Source: Eutrigla gurnardus (lineage: Eukaryota; Chordata; Actinopteri; Perciformes; Triglidae). Taken from it: 64,000 nucleotides of DNA. Position 1 is the first letter of the stretch. The number at the start of each line of letters is the position of its first letter. The notes under the pieces are model-generated. The model searched no databases and was not told the DNA's origin. It was given only the letters and a program-made list of their open reading frames with translations. Location of the stretch: the NCBI GenBank assembly GCA_963514095.1, contig OY741268.1, forward strand, positions 4,176,001-4,240,000. The letters run 5' to 3'. This document shows, one piece after another, positions 32,341 to 44,920 of the stretch. The position numbers and the translations under genes are program-made.

Positions 32341-33100
32341 GTCACCATAGTATTTATAGGTTTACAGCAATTAGAGTGATTGTTTACACCTTGCCAACAT
32401 CACAACATGAATTAGTGGTATTCCTCACCTCGAGATAATGTGAACAATGAAGTGTAATAGGCGAACACGTTTCTTCATGCCGGTTTGTTATGGACAGCAT
32501 TATAGTAATGACTGATAACGAGGATAAAGTGTAACAAGTATACGATGGCTTAATGGCTGTATTAATATGTATGTTGATGATTTATGCACAGCAAATAAGG
32601 AGAATATTTAGTTATTCCCGTTGTGTTGTGCAGTGATCTAATGGAATAGTATTTGTTGTATCCTGTATTACATGCAGTCTCCTCCTCCTGCGGTGACACA
32701 GCACTGATGCAATATTTAGAAATTATTTTGATTTAAGATACGAGTTGGATTTTAAAATAAGTTGTTTATGAAAAAAATATCACTCGGTAAAAGCGCCAAT
32801 AACACTGCTGGAGTTCATCTTCATGATAACGCGGATCTTCCGTCCGCTCTCTCCGTCCGCGCTGTTGGCTCTCCGTCCACACTGTCGGGCTGCCTCTCCA
32901 CGCTGTGTTGCAAAACGCCCCGAAAAAAATGAGCTGAATCTGAACAGCCTGTAGGAACACCGTTTTACCGGAGGGGGGGCTGCAGAGACCATGCAGGGAT
33001 TGCTTGTTTTCCTCATCCTGGGAGTTGACAGGCTTAGGGAGGACCAGTTTATAGGTGTAGAGACCAGAGAAAACCTGTTTTTAATAATATGGCCCCTTTA
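32341..33100. other. Unassigned; possible MITE at 32960-33095
   Basis: No gene seen. The stretch ending TATGGCCCCTTTAAA (about 33095) resembles a dispersed fish repeat, but the matching left end is not in view. Two overlapping minus frames at 32780-33016 lack family features. Confidence 0.35.
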
Positions 33101-33179
33101 AAACTACAGTGCTTTCGATAAAAGTACATGCGCTAGTGAGCTTTCCTGTCCACAGTCAATGTGATACTCAGAGGTCGGT

Positions 33180-34170
33180 TTTTGGTCAATGACTGTGCCC
33201 GATACTTGTGCTGCATTTATCCCCATTTATCCCCACCGGAGAGATAGCATTTAGAATTTCCCTAAAATCAATAATCATGGTTTTGGTGAAATTCATAGCT
33301 AAAAAGGATGACTTAGTAAGTACAGGGCCATGGTCAGGGTCATCAGTGCTTAAAATAGACACAATGACAGAATCATTGGCAGAATTCACAATGTGCTGGC
33401 TTTGACATGCATTGGTATATAACAAACAACAAGGACAGAGGACACACCCGTGTGGTGAACCAGTGGAGTGGAGAAGAGCATCGGATATCCGATAAAACAC
33501 CATTAACCATCAGTCCAGGCTCAACATTTGAAACTTTCTGCTCAAATGTGCGTCTGAATACAATTAGAAGCAGAGGAAAAATCAATGAAAGCAAAGCATG
33601 CAAAAAATGAAGCAACCTAAATGTGCCAAAATCAAATTCAGTAAGGTGCACATGGCATCATCAACACCCCTACATGACCTATAAGCAAATTAGAGTGGTT
33701 CCAAATTAGTTTGAACAGTGTTCCAAGGCACATCCTTCACAATGCTGTATTCTCAAACAGTTTCATGGTGAGAGAGGTAAGTGCAACAGGCCAACAGTCA
33801 GCTTATGGGCTTTAAATATTGGCACGGGAATAATAATAGACTCTTGCTGCAATGGACCCTGTCGAAGGCAATGGACCCCTTGGAGTGTTCACTTGAAGAT
33901 AAAACAGAATATATCAGCCAGCTGTCTGGCACAAATCTTAATAATATGACCACCAATGCCATCAGGGCCGGGACATTTCCTCTCCTTCACCCCCTGGGAA
34001 GGCTTCAGAACCTCGCCCTTAACAACCTGAACAGAATACTGCTCTGGAGCCACATCCATAAAAACAGAATGCTCCTTACTAAAATCCTGTACATTAAAAA
34101 CGATTATATAGAAAATACTCAGTTGTTGTTGAGGGAGAATGGACACTTCCTGGACTGTCTTCCCATCATA
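33180..34170 (-). pseudogene. LINE reverse-transcriptase remnant
   Basis: On the minus strand from 34170: VVKGEVLKPSQGVKERKCPG then PDGIGG (RT entry region), then FAYRSCRGVDDAMCTLL, GSPHGCVLCPCCLLYTNACQ and SFLAMNFTKT..MIIDFR. The order is that of a CR1/L2/Rex-like RT, but the pieces are in several frames, stops intervene and the catalytic YADD-type motif is not preserved. Clade not determined. Confidence 0.65.
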
Positions 34171-34990
34171 GACTATTTTTCACTGATTTAGACACCCATG
34201 GTTTATTATTAGTGTACATGGAAATTGTTTACAGGGAATGACCAAGTCCTCACAGAAAGTGATGTGACCCAACAGTTCTCTCTGAAATCATCCAGATCAT
34301 TACAAATATCCTTGAACAAGTCCCAGTCTGCGCAGGGGGAGCAGTCCACGGCCCAGTATTTCAAAACTTGTAATCCGGATCAGAATAATCCAGATAATGA
34401 AATCCTCCCCTGGGCCAGTTGTTCAAAGGTAATCTGATCGGATTTTGGTAATCGGATTGGATCAAATCTTGAAAATGGGTTGTTCAAAAGGGAAAGAAGG
34501 ATTCTGAAATCGGATTGGATCACAGAATCCAATCCTAGTTTTAATCCGGATCAAACCTTCAGTTTGTGTTGTTCAAAACATTTCAGTAGGATTTGGATAA
34601 CTTTGATCCAAAAAAAACAGGATTATCCTGATCCCAACAGGGGGTAGGATTTCAAGGTGGATTTCAGGAAGAAAATGTAGTAAAACTTTAAAATTGATCA
34701 AATAATACATTTTTATGATTTAGTATATATACACTTTTATTTATATTTTGCACTTGACTTGTTTAAGTGTTAGTGATAAAGTAAATAAAGTAGACATAGG
34801 CTACTAAATAAGCCTTTCAGTATGGTAAAGTCAAAATGAAATGAAAATAAAAATGATCTTGTGAAAACAATGAAACCGTGAAACAATCCCCCAGATTTCA
34901 GATTTAAATAACAAACAAAAATAATATATTCAATTTTTCTGTCATCACTGTACATTCATTTTAAAGAAACAATCATCAGAGATGAAACTA

Positions 34991-36025
34991 TCAAAAATAA
35001 TGTCTAACAATTGCATCCCTGACTACACGTCCAGTCAGTCCCTCATTCTGACAGAACGCCAGAGGTTGGTCTGGTTCTTCCACAGGCTCCGGTGCATCAT
35101 AAGCTTCATCACAGAGAGGGACATTGCGCCTGGTAGCGATGTTGTGCAGGACAATACACGCAAGTATGATGTTGCATGCTCCCTGTGGCTCCACTCGCAA
35201 GTATTTAAGGCATGCAAAGCGTCTCTTCAGAACTCCATTCAAACGCTCAATTGCACATCTCGTTTTGCAATGAGCAGTGTTGAAGCGTGCCTGCGCAGGT
35301 GTGGTTGCTGCAAGAAAAGGAGTCATCAGCCATGGTAGGAGTGGATAGGCACTGTCTCCTAATATTATGCCATCCGGTCGGTTGGTTTGGAGCTCTCTGT
35401 ATAAAGCACTCTCTCTCAGGATACGTGCATCATGAACAGACCCAGGCCACTTCACAACACAGTTTGTGATGATGAGGTCAGCGTCGCCCACAAGTTGGAT
35501 GTTGATGCTGCGCCTCCCCTTTCGGTTGATGTACTCCCAATCCCTCTCATGAGGTGCTTGGATATGCACATGAGTGCAGTCAATAACCCCAATAGTATTG
35601 GGCATGTTCCCCAAAAGAAAGAATTTGTGCTTGGTCTGGGCAATCTGGTCATCCTTTGGAAGGGAAACAAACTGATTGACCAGGCTGGCCAATGCAATGG
35701 ACACAGCTTTCACTACATCACTCACAGTTGATTTGTCCACTCCTATATTGTCACCAACAACTTGGTAGAAAGTCCCAGATGCATAGAAGCGCAGACCAAT
35801 GAGGACCTGTTCTTCCACAGACAGACTGTGACTCCTTCGGGTTGTCCGTTGAAGCTTTGGCCTGACAAGGTCTGCAATGTACCTAATATCAGTATTCCCA
35901 AAGCGAAAGCGAGCATACAGTTCTTCATCGGTGTATTGCTCCAGTGGTTTTGCACGCTCAGCATATACCCTTTGACGGTATCCTCTTCCACCAAAATGGT
36001 GGTAGCGATGGACAATACCTGCCAT
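34991..36025 (-). CDS. PIF/Harbinger transposase (HARBI1-like), intact frame, 344 aa
   Basis: The nuclease cuts and joins the element's ends together with the Myb-like partner. The frame is open throughout. Motifs: N-terminal helix-turn-helix region around SLSVEEQVLIGLRFYASGTF and KSTVSDVV; GVIDCTHVHIQAP with the first catalytic Asp (here CTH where most relatives have GTH); ILGDSAYPLLPW with the second Asp; CAIERLNGVLKRRF with the Glu. Length (about 340) is normal. The frame extends upstream through a (GA)n tract to 36103, but I prefer the Met at 36025 (MAGIVHRYHHFGG), because the upstream part is microsatellite-encoded Arg-Glu repeats. Whether the Cys substitution matters is unknown. Confidence 0.85.
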   Translation of the reverse strand: MAGIVHRYHHFGGRGYRQRVYAERAKPLEQYTDEELYARFRFGNTDIRYIADLVRPKLQRTTRRSHSLSVEEQVLIGLRFYASGTFYQVVGDNIGVDKSTVSDVVKAVSIALASLVNQFVSLPKDDQIAQTKHKFFLLGNMPNTIGVIDCTHVHIQAPHERDWEYINRKGRRSINIQLVGDADLIITNCVVKWPGSVHDARILRESALYRELQTNRPDGIILGDSAYPLLPWLMTPFLAATTPAQARFNTAHCKTRCAIERLNGVLKRRFACLKYLRVEPQGACNIILACIVLHNIATRRNVPLCDEAYDAPEPVEEPDQPLAFCQNEGLTGRVVRDAIVRHYF

Positions 36026-36193
36026 GTCAGTGCCTCTCTCTCTCTCTCTCTCTCTCTGAGAAAGGCTGAATATAAGATGGCTGTCAAATACCCACCCACT
36101 CATTAGCTGATGTGCTTTGGCTTGTGTTCAATTAAATCAATCAAGCCCAAGGCCTTTAAATACTATGTTCACTACAACAGATGAGGTGGAACC
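36026..36193. promoter_or_regulatory. Shared upstream region between divergent Harbinger genes
   Basis: The 168 bp separating the two start codons contain a (CT)n tract (about 36035-36058) and then AT-rich sequence with TTAAATACTATG (about 36156). It must contain the start sites for both genes if they are transcribed from inside the element; no further elements are evident. Confidence 0.4.
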
Positions 36194-36882
36194 ATGGACT
36201 CAAAAGGACCTAATTTCACTGTTGCAGAAACCCATGCACTGCTGGAGGGTGTTAAGTGCCATTATGCCTCAATAGTAGGAAGCTCTGTTGCGAGTGGAAT
36301 GTTGACTAATAAAAGGAAGAAAGACATTTGGGCCAGAAGAGGACCTTGGAGCAGGTGAAATTCAGATGGAAGAATCTGAGGGCCAGAGCAACAAAGGACC
36401 TTGCTGAAGCAAAAAACACCCAAACGGGCAACAAACCCTTTAAGAAAGGTGAATACACAGATGTGGTTCTGGACATTATTGGAGGTGAGAACTCTAAAGC
36501 TCTGCACGGGATTCAAGGTGTTGTAGGGGATGGTGAGCCTACCATTGTAGAGGAAAGTGAGCCAGTTCCTCCAAATGCAGAGGAAACATTTATTCTGGAT
36601 CTCAGCTCTATTTCTGAAGAACAACCTGGATCCTCACTGGTAGAGCCAGCAGTCACAGGAGCTCAGAAAAGAGGCTTGAAGCGTCCTTTGCCAAATAATA
36701 ATGATGATGCCTATGAATCACTTCTCAAACGAGAAACTGAAAGAGCAGAGGCACAGATACTCCTGGCAGAGGAACAAATCAAGCTGACCAAACTGCAGCA
36801 AACCAAAGTGAAACTTCAGATCCGCCTCCTAAAAGCAGGGCTTGAAAATGCTGGTCTCTCCTCAGATGAAGAAGAACCCTGA
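36194..36882 (+). pseudogene. Harbinger Myb/SANT-like protein with frameshift
   Basis: It starts MDSKGPNFTVAETHALLEGV at 36194 and runs to KRKKDIW. The frame then changes at about 36328 and continues QKRTLEQVKFRWKNLRARAT, the third helix of the Myb/SANT-like domain, through an acidic middle to a C-terminal coiled coil (ETERAEAQILLAEEQIKLTK) and the end SSDEEEP. Relatives have about eight more residues between the two parts, so a small out-of-frame deletion is likely. The partner transposase is intact, so this may be the component that fails in this copy. Confidence 0.75.
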
Positions 36883-37402
36883 GATCATTCTTTATTTAGT
36901 AACTATTGGACATTTACCCTTTTTTAATAATTATTATTTATTCAAGACGTTTTCAAAATATCCACAATGCATTTGTTAATGTATATTTGTTGTATTTGTT
37001 GTGGCTCAGATGAGGGGTCATAAAAGAAATTATGAATAGAAGTGGATATTTGTGATTTTTGTGTTTTGTCTCAAAATAAAAAACACTTACAGTGACCCCA
37101 TGTTGGCTCTTCTACCTGTTTTTCTTTAGATAGCTGTAGCCCACATTGTGATATGTTGTCCCATTTAGAGCACTGGCAATCCGGATTTGGTAATCTTGAA
37201 AACTGTGAATCTGGATCAGGGTGATCCAATCCAATTTTGCTTTGAAAAACCGGCATAAAAGTAAGAAGGATTACCTGATCCCGGATAGCAAAAAATGGGA
37301 TTTCCAAATCCGGATAATTTTTATCCGGATTAAATGTTTTGAACAACTGGCCCCCTTTTCTCAGTCATGGATCAAGGTGATCCTGCTGACTTTATCTGAG
37401 TA

Positions 37403-38496
37403 CAGTGTTTCCCCTACCATTGTACAGGCCAAAAAAAAAATCAATATGCCAAAAATAAGACACCTATCAATTCATTCATAAATCAATGATCATTTACATT
37501 AGGAGCGCCTCCGCGCAGCACAGTAGACTTGCTCCACAAGCCGCGCGCTCCCGCTACGTTCTTCTTCGTGTACTTTATGCGTTTGATGTTGTTCTGATGC
37601 CGCTCTACCTCGTTAAACCACCACGATGTCGCTTTATACTTTGAAAACACGGAGTTGACACTGTATTTTGATAAGCTGTTGCACTCTTCAGACTCATGGT
37701 GTGAGCGGAACCGGACCGGTACCGGGAAAATGCCGCTGTGTGTCTCAGTCCAAAATCCGCTTTCCTCGTGCTGCCTGCTCGTACAGATCCGCTCGTGCGC
37801 ACATTCGCTGATGCAGGTCGAGTGTTGTCGAGAAATATATGCAGAGACGGCGCTCTTTAAAAACAACATCAAGCCATGCGTGTGTAGTATTAGGACGTGG
37901 TGACGTATGTACAACCGGCTAACGGGCCAAAGCCCGTTTGGGCTGGAGCAGTGTGAATGCACAGCCGTGGGGGACCCCCCTGGGGCAATCATGCCCGGCA
38001 CGCTACTGATCGCGCCCTCAGCCTATGTTAATAAAATAAGGATTGTTTTTTGATAAGCTGTGGAACTCTGAGTTAACCTATTTCTACTTGAATTTCTATG
38101 AACTATTAGGCTGTTGAGTAAACCTATAACTTATATTTTACTTGATAAAATAAGACAATGCAGTCATATGTCGTTATAGTGTTTTACAGTATCTGTAGCT
38201 ATTAATGTTATGCTCCTCATTTTCCAGCCATATTTTTCCGGCCCCTAATTTTGGATCATTTCCATCAACCGGCACCTTAATAAGTCACTCTCTCCTTGAA
38301 TCCTTGAAAACCTTGAATACACTCTGGTTGAACAAAAATGTTCAATGCAAATATAATAATTGTAGAATTGCAGACTCCTTGCTGTGCCACCTGACTTAAT
38401 CCAACTGCACCAATACACCATCCCACGCGTCTCGTCTGTTTAGGGTTTTTTCGGTGGGTACCACCGGGCCTGAAAAAAATTCTAGGAGAAACACTG
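37403..38496. mobile_element. hAT-like MITE, about 1.1 kb
   Basis: The left end CAGTGTTTCCCCTA pairs with the inverted right end CAGTGTTTCTCCTAGAA. CAGTG starts are usual in hAT elements. Flanking bases share GAGTA but do not give a clean 8-bp duplication. A 172-codon minus frame (37483-38001) has no family features. Confidence 0.55.
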
Positions 38497-41000
38497 GAGT
38501 ATTTCAAAACACTGGCCGGGTGGATCACCATGATCCCGACCTGGCTGGATACGGATTACCAAATCTCAAGTCTCTGCCTCCGGATCTGAAACATGGCGGA
38601 CTACTTCACGGAAGGAGTAGCTGGGAGCACGACTTTCACGTCAAAAATGTAAGTTTACTGTCGTCTATTGTTGAGCGGTTTAAGGACAATATGAACACCA
38701 ACCAACATATCCTGCTAGCTAACTACATGAATTGTCACGTACTTAAAACCAGGCTGTAGCGATCTCTAATTGAGCCGCGGCAGTGCTAACGGTAGTGTAG
38801 GAATTTTGTTCACAAGTTAGTCAATCAGAAGGACCTCACAGAGTCTATATTGCGTAATTCAGATTCTGCAGGAGGATCACGAAGACAGCGAAGTCGTTGG
38901 TTCTTTAGTTGCCATTGCTTCAGGCATTTATTTGCAGATGGACATCAGATGATACAGACGTCTGGAGAAACAGTCTCTTCTCTAGCTAAGAGCTGCCGTG
39001 TGCAACACAGTGCTCTATACCAGAGGCAAGAAGTTCTGGTGTCTACTCTATCTGCTCCAGAATATATACTGTTACAGAGGCAGGGCTATGTGTCATGCTT
39101 ACGCGTGCAAATGTGTATTTTTGATATGGTAGTTCCCCGTCTGAGCTGGGATGGCTCCAGCTCCCCCGCGCTTTCCCGAACACAGGATAAGCGGTAGACA
39201 ATGGATGGATGGGTAACTCCTCTTCTGTCCCATAAGACATTGGGGCCCCATCTGCTTGTTGGCTTCCTCCTCTGATCCTGTGAAGAAAACACTCCTGCGC
39301 TTCTTATGCTAACTGACTCCTTATTTGGTGAAACTCTAACACTCCTGTTTGTTATGTTCGTGTGCTACTGTCATGCATTGAGCGTCTTCCTTTATGGTCC
39401 ATCTGGCTCAGACTGGGTTTCTCCCTACTTTATAATACTGAATACATGTTTGTGCAAGCTTCCGCTGTTTTTTGTTCCTCTAATGTGGTAAAGTAAGTTC
39501 ATGGAGGGTGTGTAAATTCATGAAGAGTATATAGGTTCATGAAGGGTGTATATTCTGTTCGGCTGAGTTCATGCTCTACAAGGAGTGAATCATGCAACCT
39601 CCTTTACTAATTTTTACCTTCTATTTCTCTGCCGCTTTCTGAGGATGATAGGATAGGTTAATATCAAACACATTACATGATTATAAAACATACAATTTTC
39701 AGGTATCATCATACATTTTAAGCATCATTATATCTACAGTAGCTAACTCGGCTCCATTGACTTGCGTGTTAAGCAGCTAGCGGGCTAACGGTCGCTGGCT
39801 TTGTTTATGAATTTTGCGGTCCATGGTTTGATTTACAAGGTAATTAATCTGACGTACATTATACCATAACTGTTTAAACTAACATCAACCTGTTCGGAGT
39901 TTATTAGCGTTACGTCATTGGCAACACAGCAGACTGAAAATAGGCTACATGTGTACAGACCAGACTGCTACAGTGCTTTGGAAACCTAACATTACACTGT
40001 GTACATGTGTGTTGTGTATGAACTATGCAGTTCATTCAGAAGTGTCAGAATGCTACAGTAATGCTGGGAAAATCATGCTGTTGTCGTCATGCACACAATT
40101 TCTGTGACTATGGTGGAGTCCCAATGAAGACAAAGATATTACTTATACTCCTTCCCTTTCTTCTACTTTCAGAGCCCACTCAGCTATTAAGGACAGGGTC
40201 TGTATGAGTGCTGGAAATCCTTGGAAATGCTTCAGTTGCAGTGATAAGTTGTTGGATTTTGAATAAAGTGCTGGAAAGTGTTTGAAATTGTAGTTGCATT
40301 ATTTTCATGTATTATAGCTTGATCAGTGACACAATTAGATACATTTTTTCCATCCTAATTTGTCTCCCTTTATGTAGAAGGCTCTCACTAAACATAATTG
40401 TGATAATTTAAAGCAAAATAGCATCTGATTTGGTTAAGTAAAATAATCAGTTTGTACACAAACATATAGCCAAACACTTTTGCTACACCTTAAATGTTCT
40501 TAAATTACTCCAATTTGTTTCAAGTAATGCAATGACAATTTAGATTAAGTGTAATGAACATCTTGAGTAACAATATCTAGGAGAAGCGGATCTGAGACAT
40601 TGTCAATCCAAGTCAAATGCACCTCTGAGGTGGGATCCAAATGATCCTGAAACTTTGGTATCAAGCTGATCCAGATCTCTGCCTTACGTTTTGAAATACC
40701 AAAATCCAGCCCTTTATCTGGATTCAAGGGAGGATTGGATTACCAAAGCTGAATCCTGATCTTCAGGATCTGGATTCTCTGGATCTGTGTTGAAATACCC
40801 AGTTTTCAGATCAGATCACGATTTAATCCAATCCGACCAGGATAATCCAGTCAGATCACTTTTGAAATACTGGGCCCTGGAGACTTTGGATAGTCCTCCG
40901 ACCAAACCGGAACTTAACCTTGCTCCAGTCTTGAAGCCTAATTGGCGGAGTTTCAGGAGCAGGTCCACACCTCAACAGCGCCATCTTCTGCAGTTCTATA
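38497..41000. other. Unassigned region; repeat ends only
   Basis: No gene seen. It contains the SINE tail at 39135 and GGATCC/AATCC-rich blocks at 40570-40876 related to Harbinger ends. Other frames are short and featureless. Confidence 0.4.
39135..39215 (+). mobile_element. SINE 3' fragment
   Basis: GAGCTGGGATGGCTCCAGC, then ACACAGGATAAGCGGTAGA and ATGGATGGATGG match the 3' end of the SINE at 55683-56059. Confidence 0.7.
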
Positions 41001-42499
41001 AATAGCCACCTGACCCTTTCCTCCGCTTCGCTCTCGTATTCTGCGCTCGCTCTCGTATCCTACGCTCGCTCTCGTGTTCGTTCATTCTCATGTTCGGCCA
41101 GAGACGAGAGCATGCAACTTCGCCTTGAGCGCAACCAAACTTTTGCATGAGCAAACACCAGCTTTGGCTCACCTCGCAGCTTAACTCACCTCACCACGGA
41201 TTTCGTCTCTCCATCCCCGTCTGCCGACGATCCTTTTCATCAAGATCAGGACCATAATCCACCAGAAGCCGACGTCACCTCCGTACCCGAGACCCCGACT
41301 TCAGTGGCTCAAACGACGTCCAGGACGCAAGCGACTTCGAAGAAAACCAACTCCGTCTCATCCACGGTCAGTGTTCCGCCTAGTTCATCCCTTCTCAACA
41401 GTCAAGACTACCATAGCTCGCCCGACGAATCCTCCGTGTCTCCCAGCTCACCTCCTTTAGGAGCTAGGAGAGGACGAGGAAACTCACGGACAGAACGTCG
41501 CCGGAGTTCGCCGACCCCTTCGCCTCCGAACATAACTCCAGCCTCCCGCCATCGTCCCGACAACACCAGTCATCACGCACACCCGTACAGGCCGTGACGT
41601 CGACGCTCTTGTTAAAGGGACAGTACTGGTAGAATTCGCTTTCACCGTGTTCACTTTAGACTCGTACTTTTTCACCGAACCCATATAAATCACTGGTCGT
41701 GCTCATTAGTAGTGTGACTTTTCAAACTGTTGCGTGGCACCGGCCCGCGAGCCATTTTGCAATAGTTTTGCATTCATTCCATTTAATCGCATATTATTTT
41801 GAACGTGTCTGCGTCATATTATACATCATTTGAAAGCTGCGAGTCTCGTGAATCAAACGAAACAAGCCGTTTTAGGCTCACGGAAACGCATCAAAAGCAA
41901 ACACAGCGTGCGTGTAAGGAGCGCACAAAAAAAAACGCCTGAAGGACAACACTGAAACACGATTCATATTACATTTCCGTAAGTTTACGTCAGAGACAAC
42001 TGACCAATAAGACTCGGTTACATGAAAGTTTAACTTCCGTACGGGGCAGTCCCAGCCCAAGAAGATAAAATGTATCCAGCACCCGGAAACGGGGTTCGTT
42101 CCGACCAAGATCTTGCGGGAGCCCTGCCATTCCGAGCCCAGGCCCGCCATACTTTACTGCGGCCTGAACAAATTCTACATTCATGAACTGAGGATTTCTT
42201 CGGTTTATCCTTGGGCTTCCAACAAAAGAACCGGGGGCTAATAGTACCATCAAACACAGCCCTAAGAAAACAAGAGCAATAGCAAAAGCAGAGACAGAGA
42301 TCCTCTGCCAGATCAAACAACTCCGGAGTTTCCACCACCACTTCTTGTCATCTCTACACTCCAGAGGGAGCGCCCAGACGGATTCCAGGACCCTCCAACT
42401 TCCATCAGGATTGTCATCATCAGCAAAAGCAACCTACAACCCCAAGGGCAAACGCCACAGCGCCCACCGCCATTCAGTTCCAGCCGTCACCACTGCTTA

Positions 42500-42880
42500 C
42501 CATTGCGGGGGCTCCTCGCCGCTTTTCCAACAACCACAGCAGCCCGTTTCAGCCAGGGCTCCTGGCACCGGGATGCCAGCGCCCCCCCGCCGTTTTTTTC
42601 CAACAATCCATAGCAACTCGTTTCAGCCGGGGCTCCTGGCACTGGGACGCCAGCCCTCCCCCGCCCCGCCGGCTTCCAACAACAACAGCAGCCCGTTCAC
42701 CCGGGGCTCCTGGCACCGGGATGCCAGCGTCTCCCGCCGTTTCTCCAACAACCACAGCAACTCGTTTCAGCCGGGGCTCCTGGCACCGGGATGCCAGCGC
42801 CCCCGCCGTTTTTCCAACAACCACAGCAACTCGTTTCAGCTGGGGCTCCTGGCACCGGGACGCCAGCGAGCCCCAAAGCT
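42500..42880. repeat. Tandem repeat, about 60-75 bp unit, in the DIRS-like element
   Basis: Five or so copies of a unit containing TTCCAACAACCACAGCAACTC, a GGGGCTCCTGGCACCGGGA core and ATGCCAGC. In one frame it encodes repeated SRGSWHRDAS-like peptides, in another QPGLLAPG. It lies before the RT, where relatives have their gag-like part. Confidence 0.8.
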
Positions 42881-43039
42881 GCAGCCTGCCTCTCACAGTT
42901 TAACGAGGCCACCTACTGGGGTGCTCTCAACAACAAGATTTACTGCCGCATCCCTGTCGCTCCCGTGCAGCCCTCACATTCTCCCTTCGCGGTGCCCCAT
43001 CTCACCCAGCCTCTTCTTGCTAAGGAAGTTAAGGAAGGC

Positions 43040-44920
43040 TCCATGTCTTCCATCCTCCACTTCCTAACTCCGCATCAGCATCGGTATCGCATCAGTATCG
43101 CAACCAGGAAATACTCCGGCAAGAAACGCACCATTATCGATCTTTTAGCACCCCATGGCAGTACCATTCCCAGCACCAATAGCTTGATCCCGAGCGAAGA
43201 ATTTTCCCCCACTACGCCACCATCAACCTTACCATCGCCTTAATAAACCCACTGGTACAGGGTTGTGGCTCTTAAAAAACCAACATCACTACACCACCAT
43301 CAACCATGCCATCGCCCTTATTAAACTCGCCGGTAAAGGGTCACGGCTCTCAAAAAACCAACATCACCAGCGCCTTCAAAGTCCCCCTATCTACCCCGAC
43401 TTCTGGCGTTCTTCGGTGTCTGCTGACGTGGTGCATATTACTTTGCCGTCAGGCTCACCTTCGGCTGCAAAGCAGCCCCAAACTCTTCGACCACTTGTCT
43501 AAAGACCTCTGTTGGATCCTGTCCAACAACCGGGATTCCATACGTCGTCCATCCTTCGGGCAATCTTACATCATCCCCCCCGTCATCACCACCCGCCTCT
43601 GGCCTGGCCACTCTGACTTCAGTCTTCTCCAACCTCGGAGTTACATCATCCGCAGAGAAAACAGAGGGCCCCTCCTCGCCAAACTCCGTCTGTGGCTCAA
43701 CCTTCTCACTAATCGGAACGGAATCACTTTTTTCTACGACGACCAATGGACTCACTCACATGACATCCATCTGTACATGGACGCTTCTCCTTCAGTCGTT
43801 TTTGGGGGCTTCTACAACGGAAGATGGTTCGAAGCAGTACGGCCCCCAGAGCTTGCAAACGAATGCCAGGTCGCTTCCCTGTGCTCTTGAGATCTACCCT
43901 ATACTAGTCGCCATCTTGCGGGGACACAATGGTCCCGCAAGTCCATCCACATATACTCAGATAACCTTGCAGTCGTAGACATAATTAACAAGGACGCTCC
44001 AACTCCCCATCCATCATGCAATTCACACGGAGCCTCATCCGGCACTCCGTTACACATCAATATGTTCTCCGCGCAGCTCACGTTCCCGGTCAAACAAACA
44101 CTGCTGACTCTCTTTCCTGCTTCCCATTGCAGAAGTTCCGAAGCTTGGCACCTTACGCCAATACCTTCCCAAAGCCATTCCTCCACATCACCCTCAACTC
44201 CCTCGTCCTACTTGACAACTCGGAAAAGCTTCCACCTCTTCCACGACCAATACAACGCAACCTTTCCATAGTTCGATCTTATCACCTTGACTCTTTCATC
44301 ACTTACGCCCATTCCATCAGGGCAATCCAAACACACACCTTAGCGGTACCAGCTTCTTCTCCAAGCTAATAACAGGCAGTTCGGGCCTGGCCACCAGCCA
44401 TCCCCAGATAACTTCCCTCATTAAAGGACCCCCACGCCAAGAGCCAGCGACAAACCCTTGTCGTCTTCCTCTTACTGTCGACTTGCAGTCCACCTGCCTC
44501 CGCACGATCCGTTCCAGGTACGGCACTCCTCAAGTCGCCCAACCTCGGAAGCCATGTTCTTGCTCGCCTCGTTGGTTTCCTCAGATGCTCCGCATTCACC
44601 TCCTCAACCATTCGCTTTGACTCAAGCCGTCATGCTGGCATTTTCGACTCGTCTCGCTTTTCAGACGACATCATGGTGCTCCACTTACAGCTAACCAAAA
44701 CCAATCAATTCCGTCCACCCACGCCCGTCTTCTTCTTCAAGGTCCAATCACCACCGAATCCCTTCGAAAACCTCGCAAACTCTCGCAATTCCGCAAATCC
44801 CACTTCGGCCTCTGGTAGTGGCATCCCAGAACACTTCATACATCCCGTGGGCCGCCGGTCCTCCCAAACATACGACCGCTATATCCGTTCAGATCTCAAG
44901 ATCTCAAATCCGCTCAATCT
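43040..44920 (+). pseudogene. DIRS-like RT, RNase H and tyrosine recombinase remnants
   Basis: RT part: YRISIATRKYSGKKRTIIDL, LAPHGSTIPSTNSLIPSEEF (about 43080-43205) and INHAIALIKLAGKGS, then SAFKVPLSTP and SPKLFDHLSKDLCWILSNN. The region 43210-43290 is tandemly duplicated at 43290-43370. RNase H part: IHLYMDASPSVVFGGFYNGR (about 43767) and ALEIYPILVAILRG. Recombinase end: SGIPEHFIHPVGRRSSQTYD then RYIRSDLK (about 44815-44900), where the Tyr is the expected catalytic residue. At least six frame changes separate these. The RT wording is that of fish DIRS-type elements. Confidence 0.75.

Larger units (their letters stand above)
34412..37353. mobile_element. PIF/Harbinger element, 2.9 kb, with divergent transposase and Myb genes
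   Basis: The ends are GGGCCAGTTGTTCAAA at the left and its inverse at the right (about 37338-37353). They are followed inward by GGATTA/TAATCC-rich subterminal repeats, and are bounded by CCT on both sides (34409-34411, 37354-37356). It contains an open transposase frame on the minus strand and a Myb-like gene on the plus strand with a common start region. The two genes in one element are the usual autonomous Harbinger layout. Confidence 0.85.
34350..40876. mobile_element. Possible outer Harbinger-like element (low confidence)
   Basis: GGCCCAGTATTTCAAAA at 34350 is matched by its inverse TTTTGAAATACTGGGCC at 40876. Both ends continue into GGAT/AATCC-rich subterminal sequence like that of the intact Harbinger nested at 34412. 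No target duplication was found, and 40570-40876 contains several such blocks, so these may be two solo ends of separate elements. Confidence 0.35.

Noticed and set aside
37483..38001. 172-codon minus frame inside the hAT-like MITE
   Set aside because: No hAT or other family motif; the surrounding element is non-coding.
34350..40876. A firm outer Harbinger element
   Set aside because: No target duplication and several similar end-like blocks at 40570-40876, so it is kept only as a low-confidence feature.
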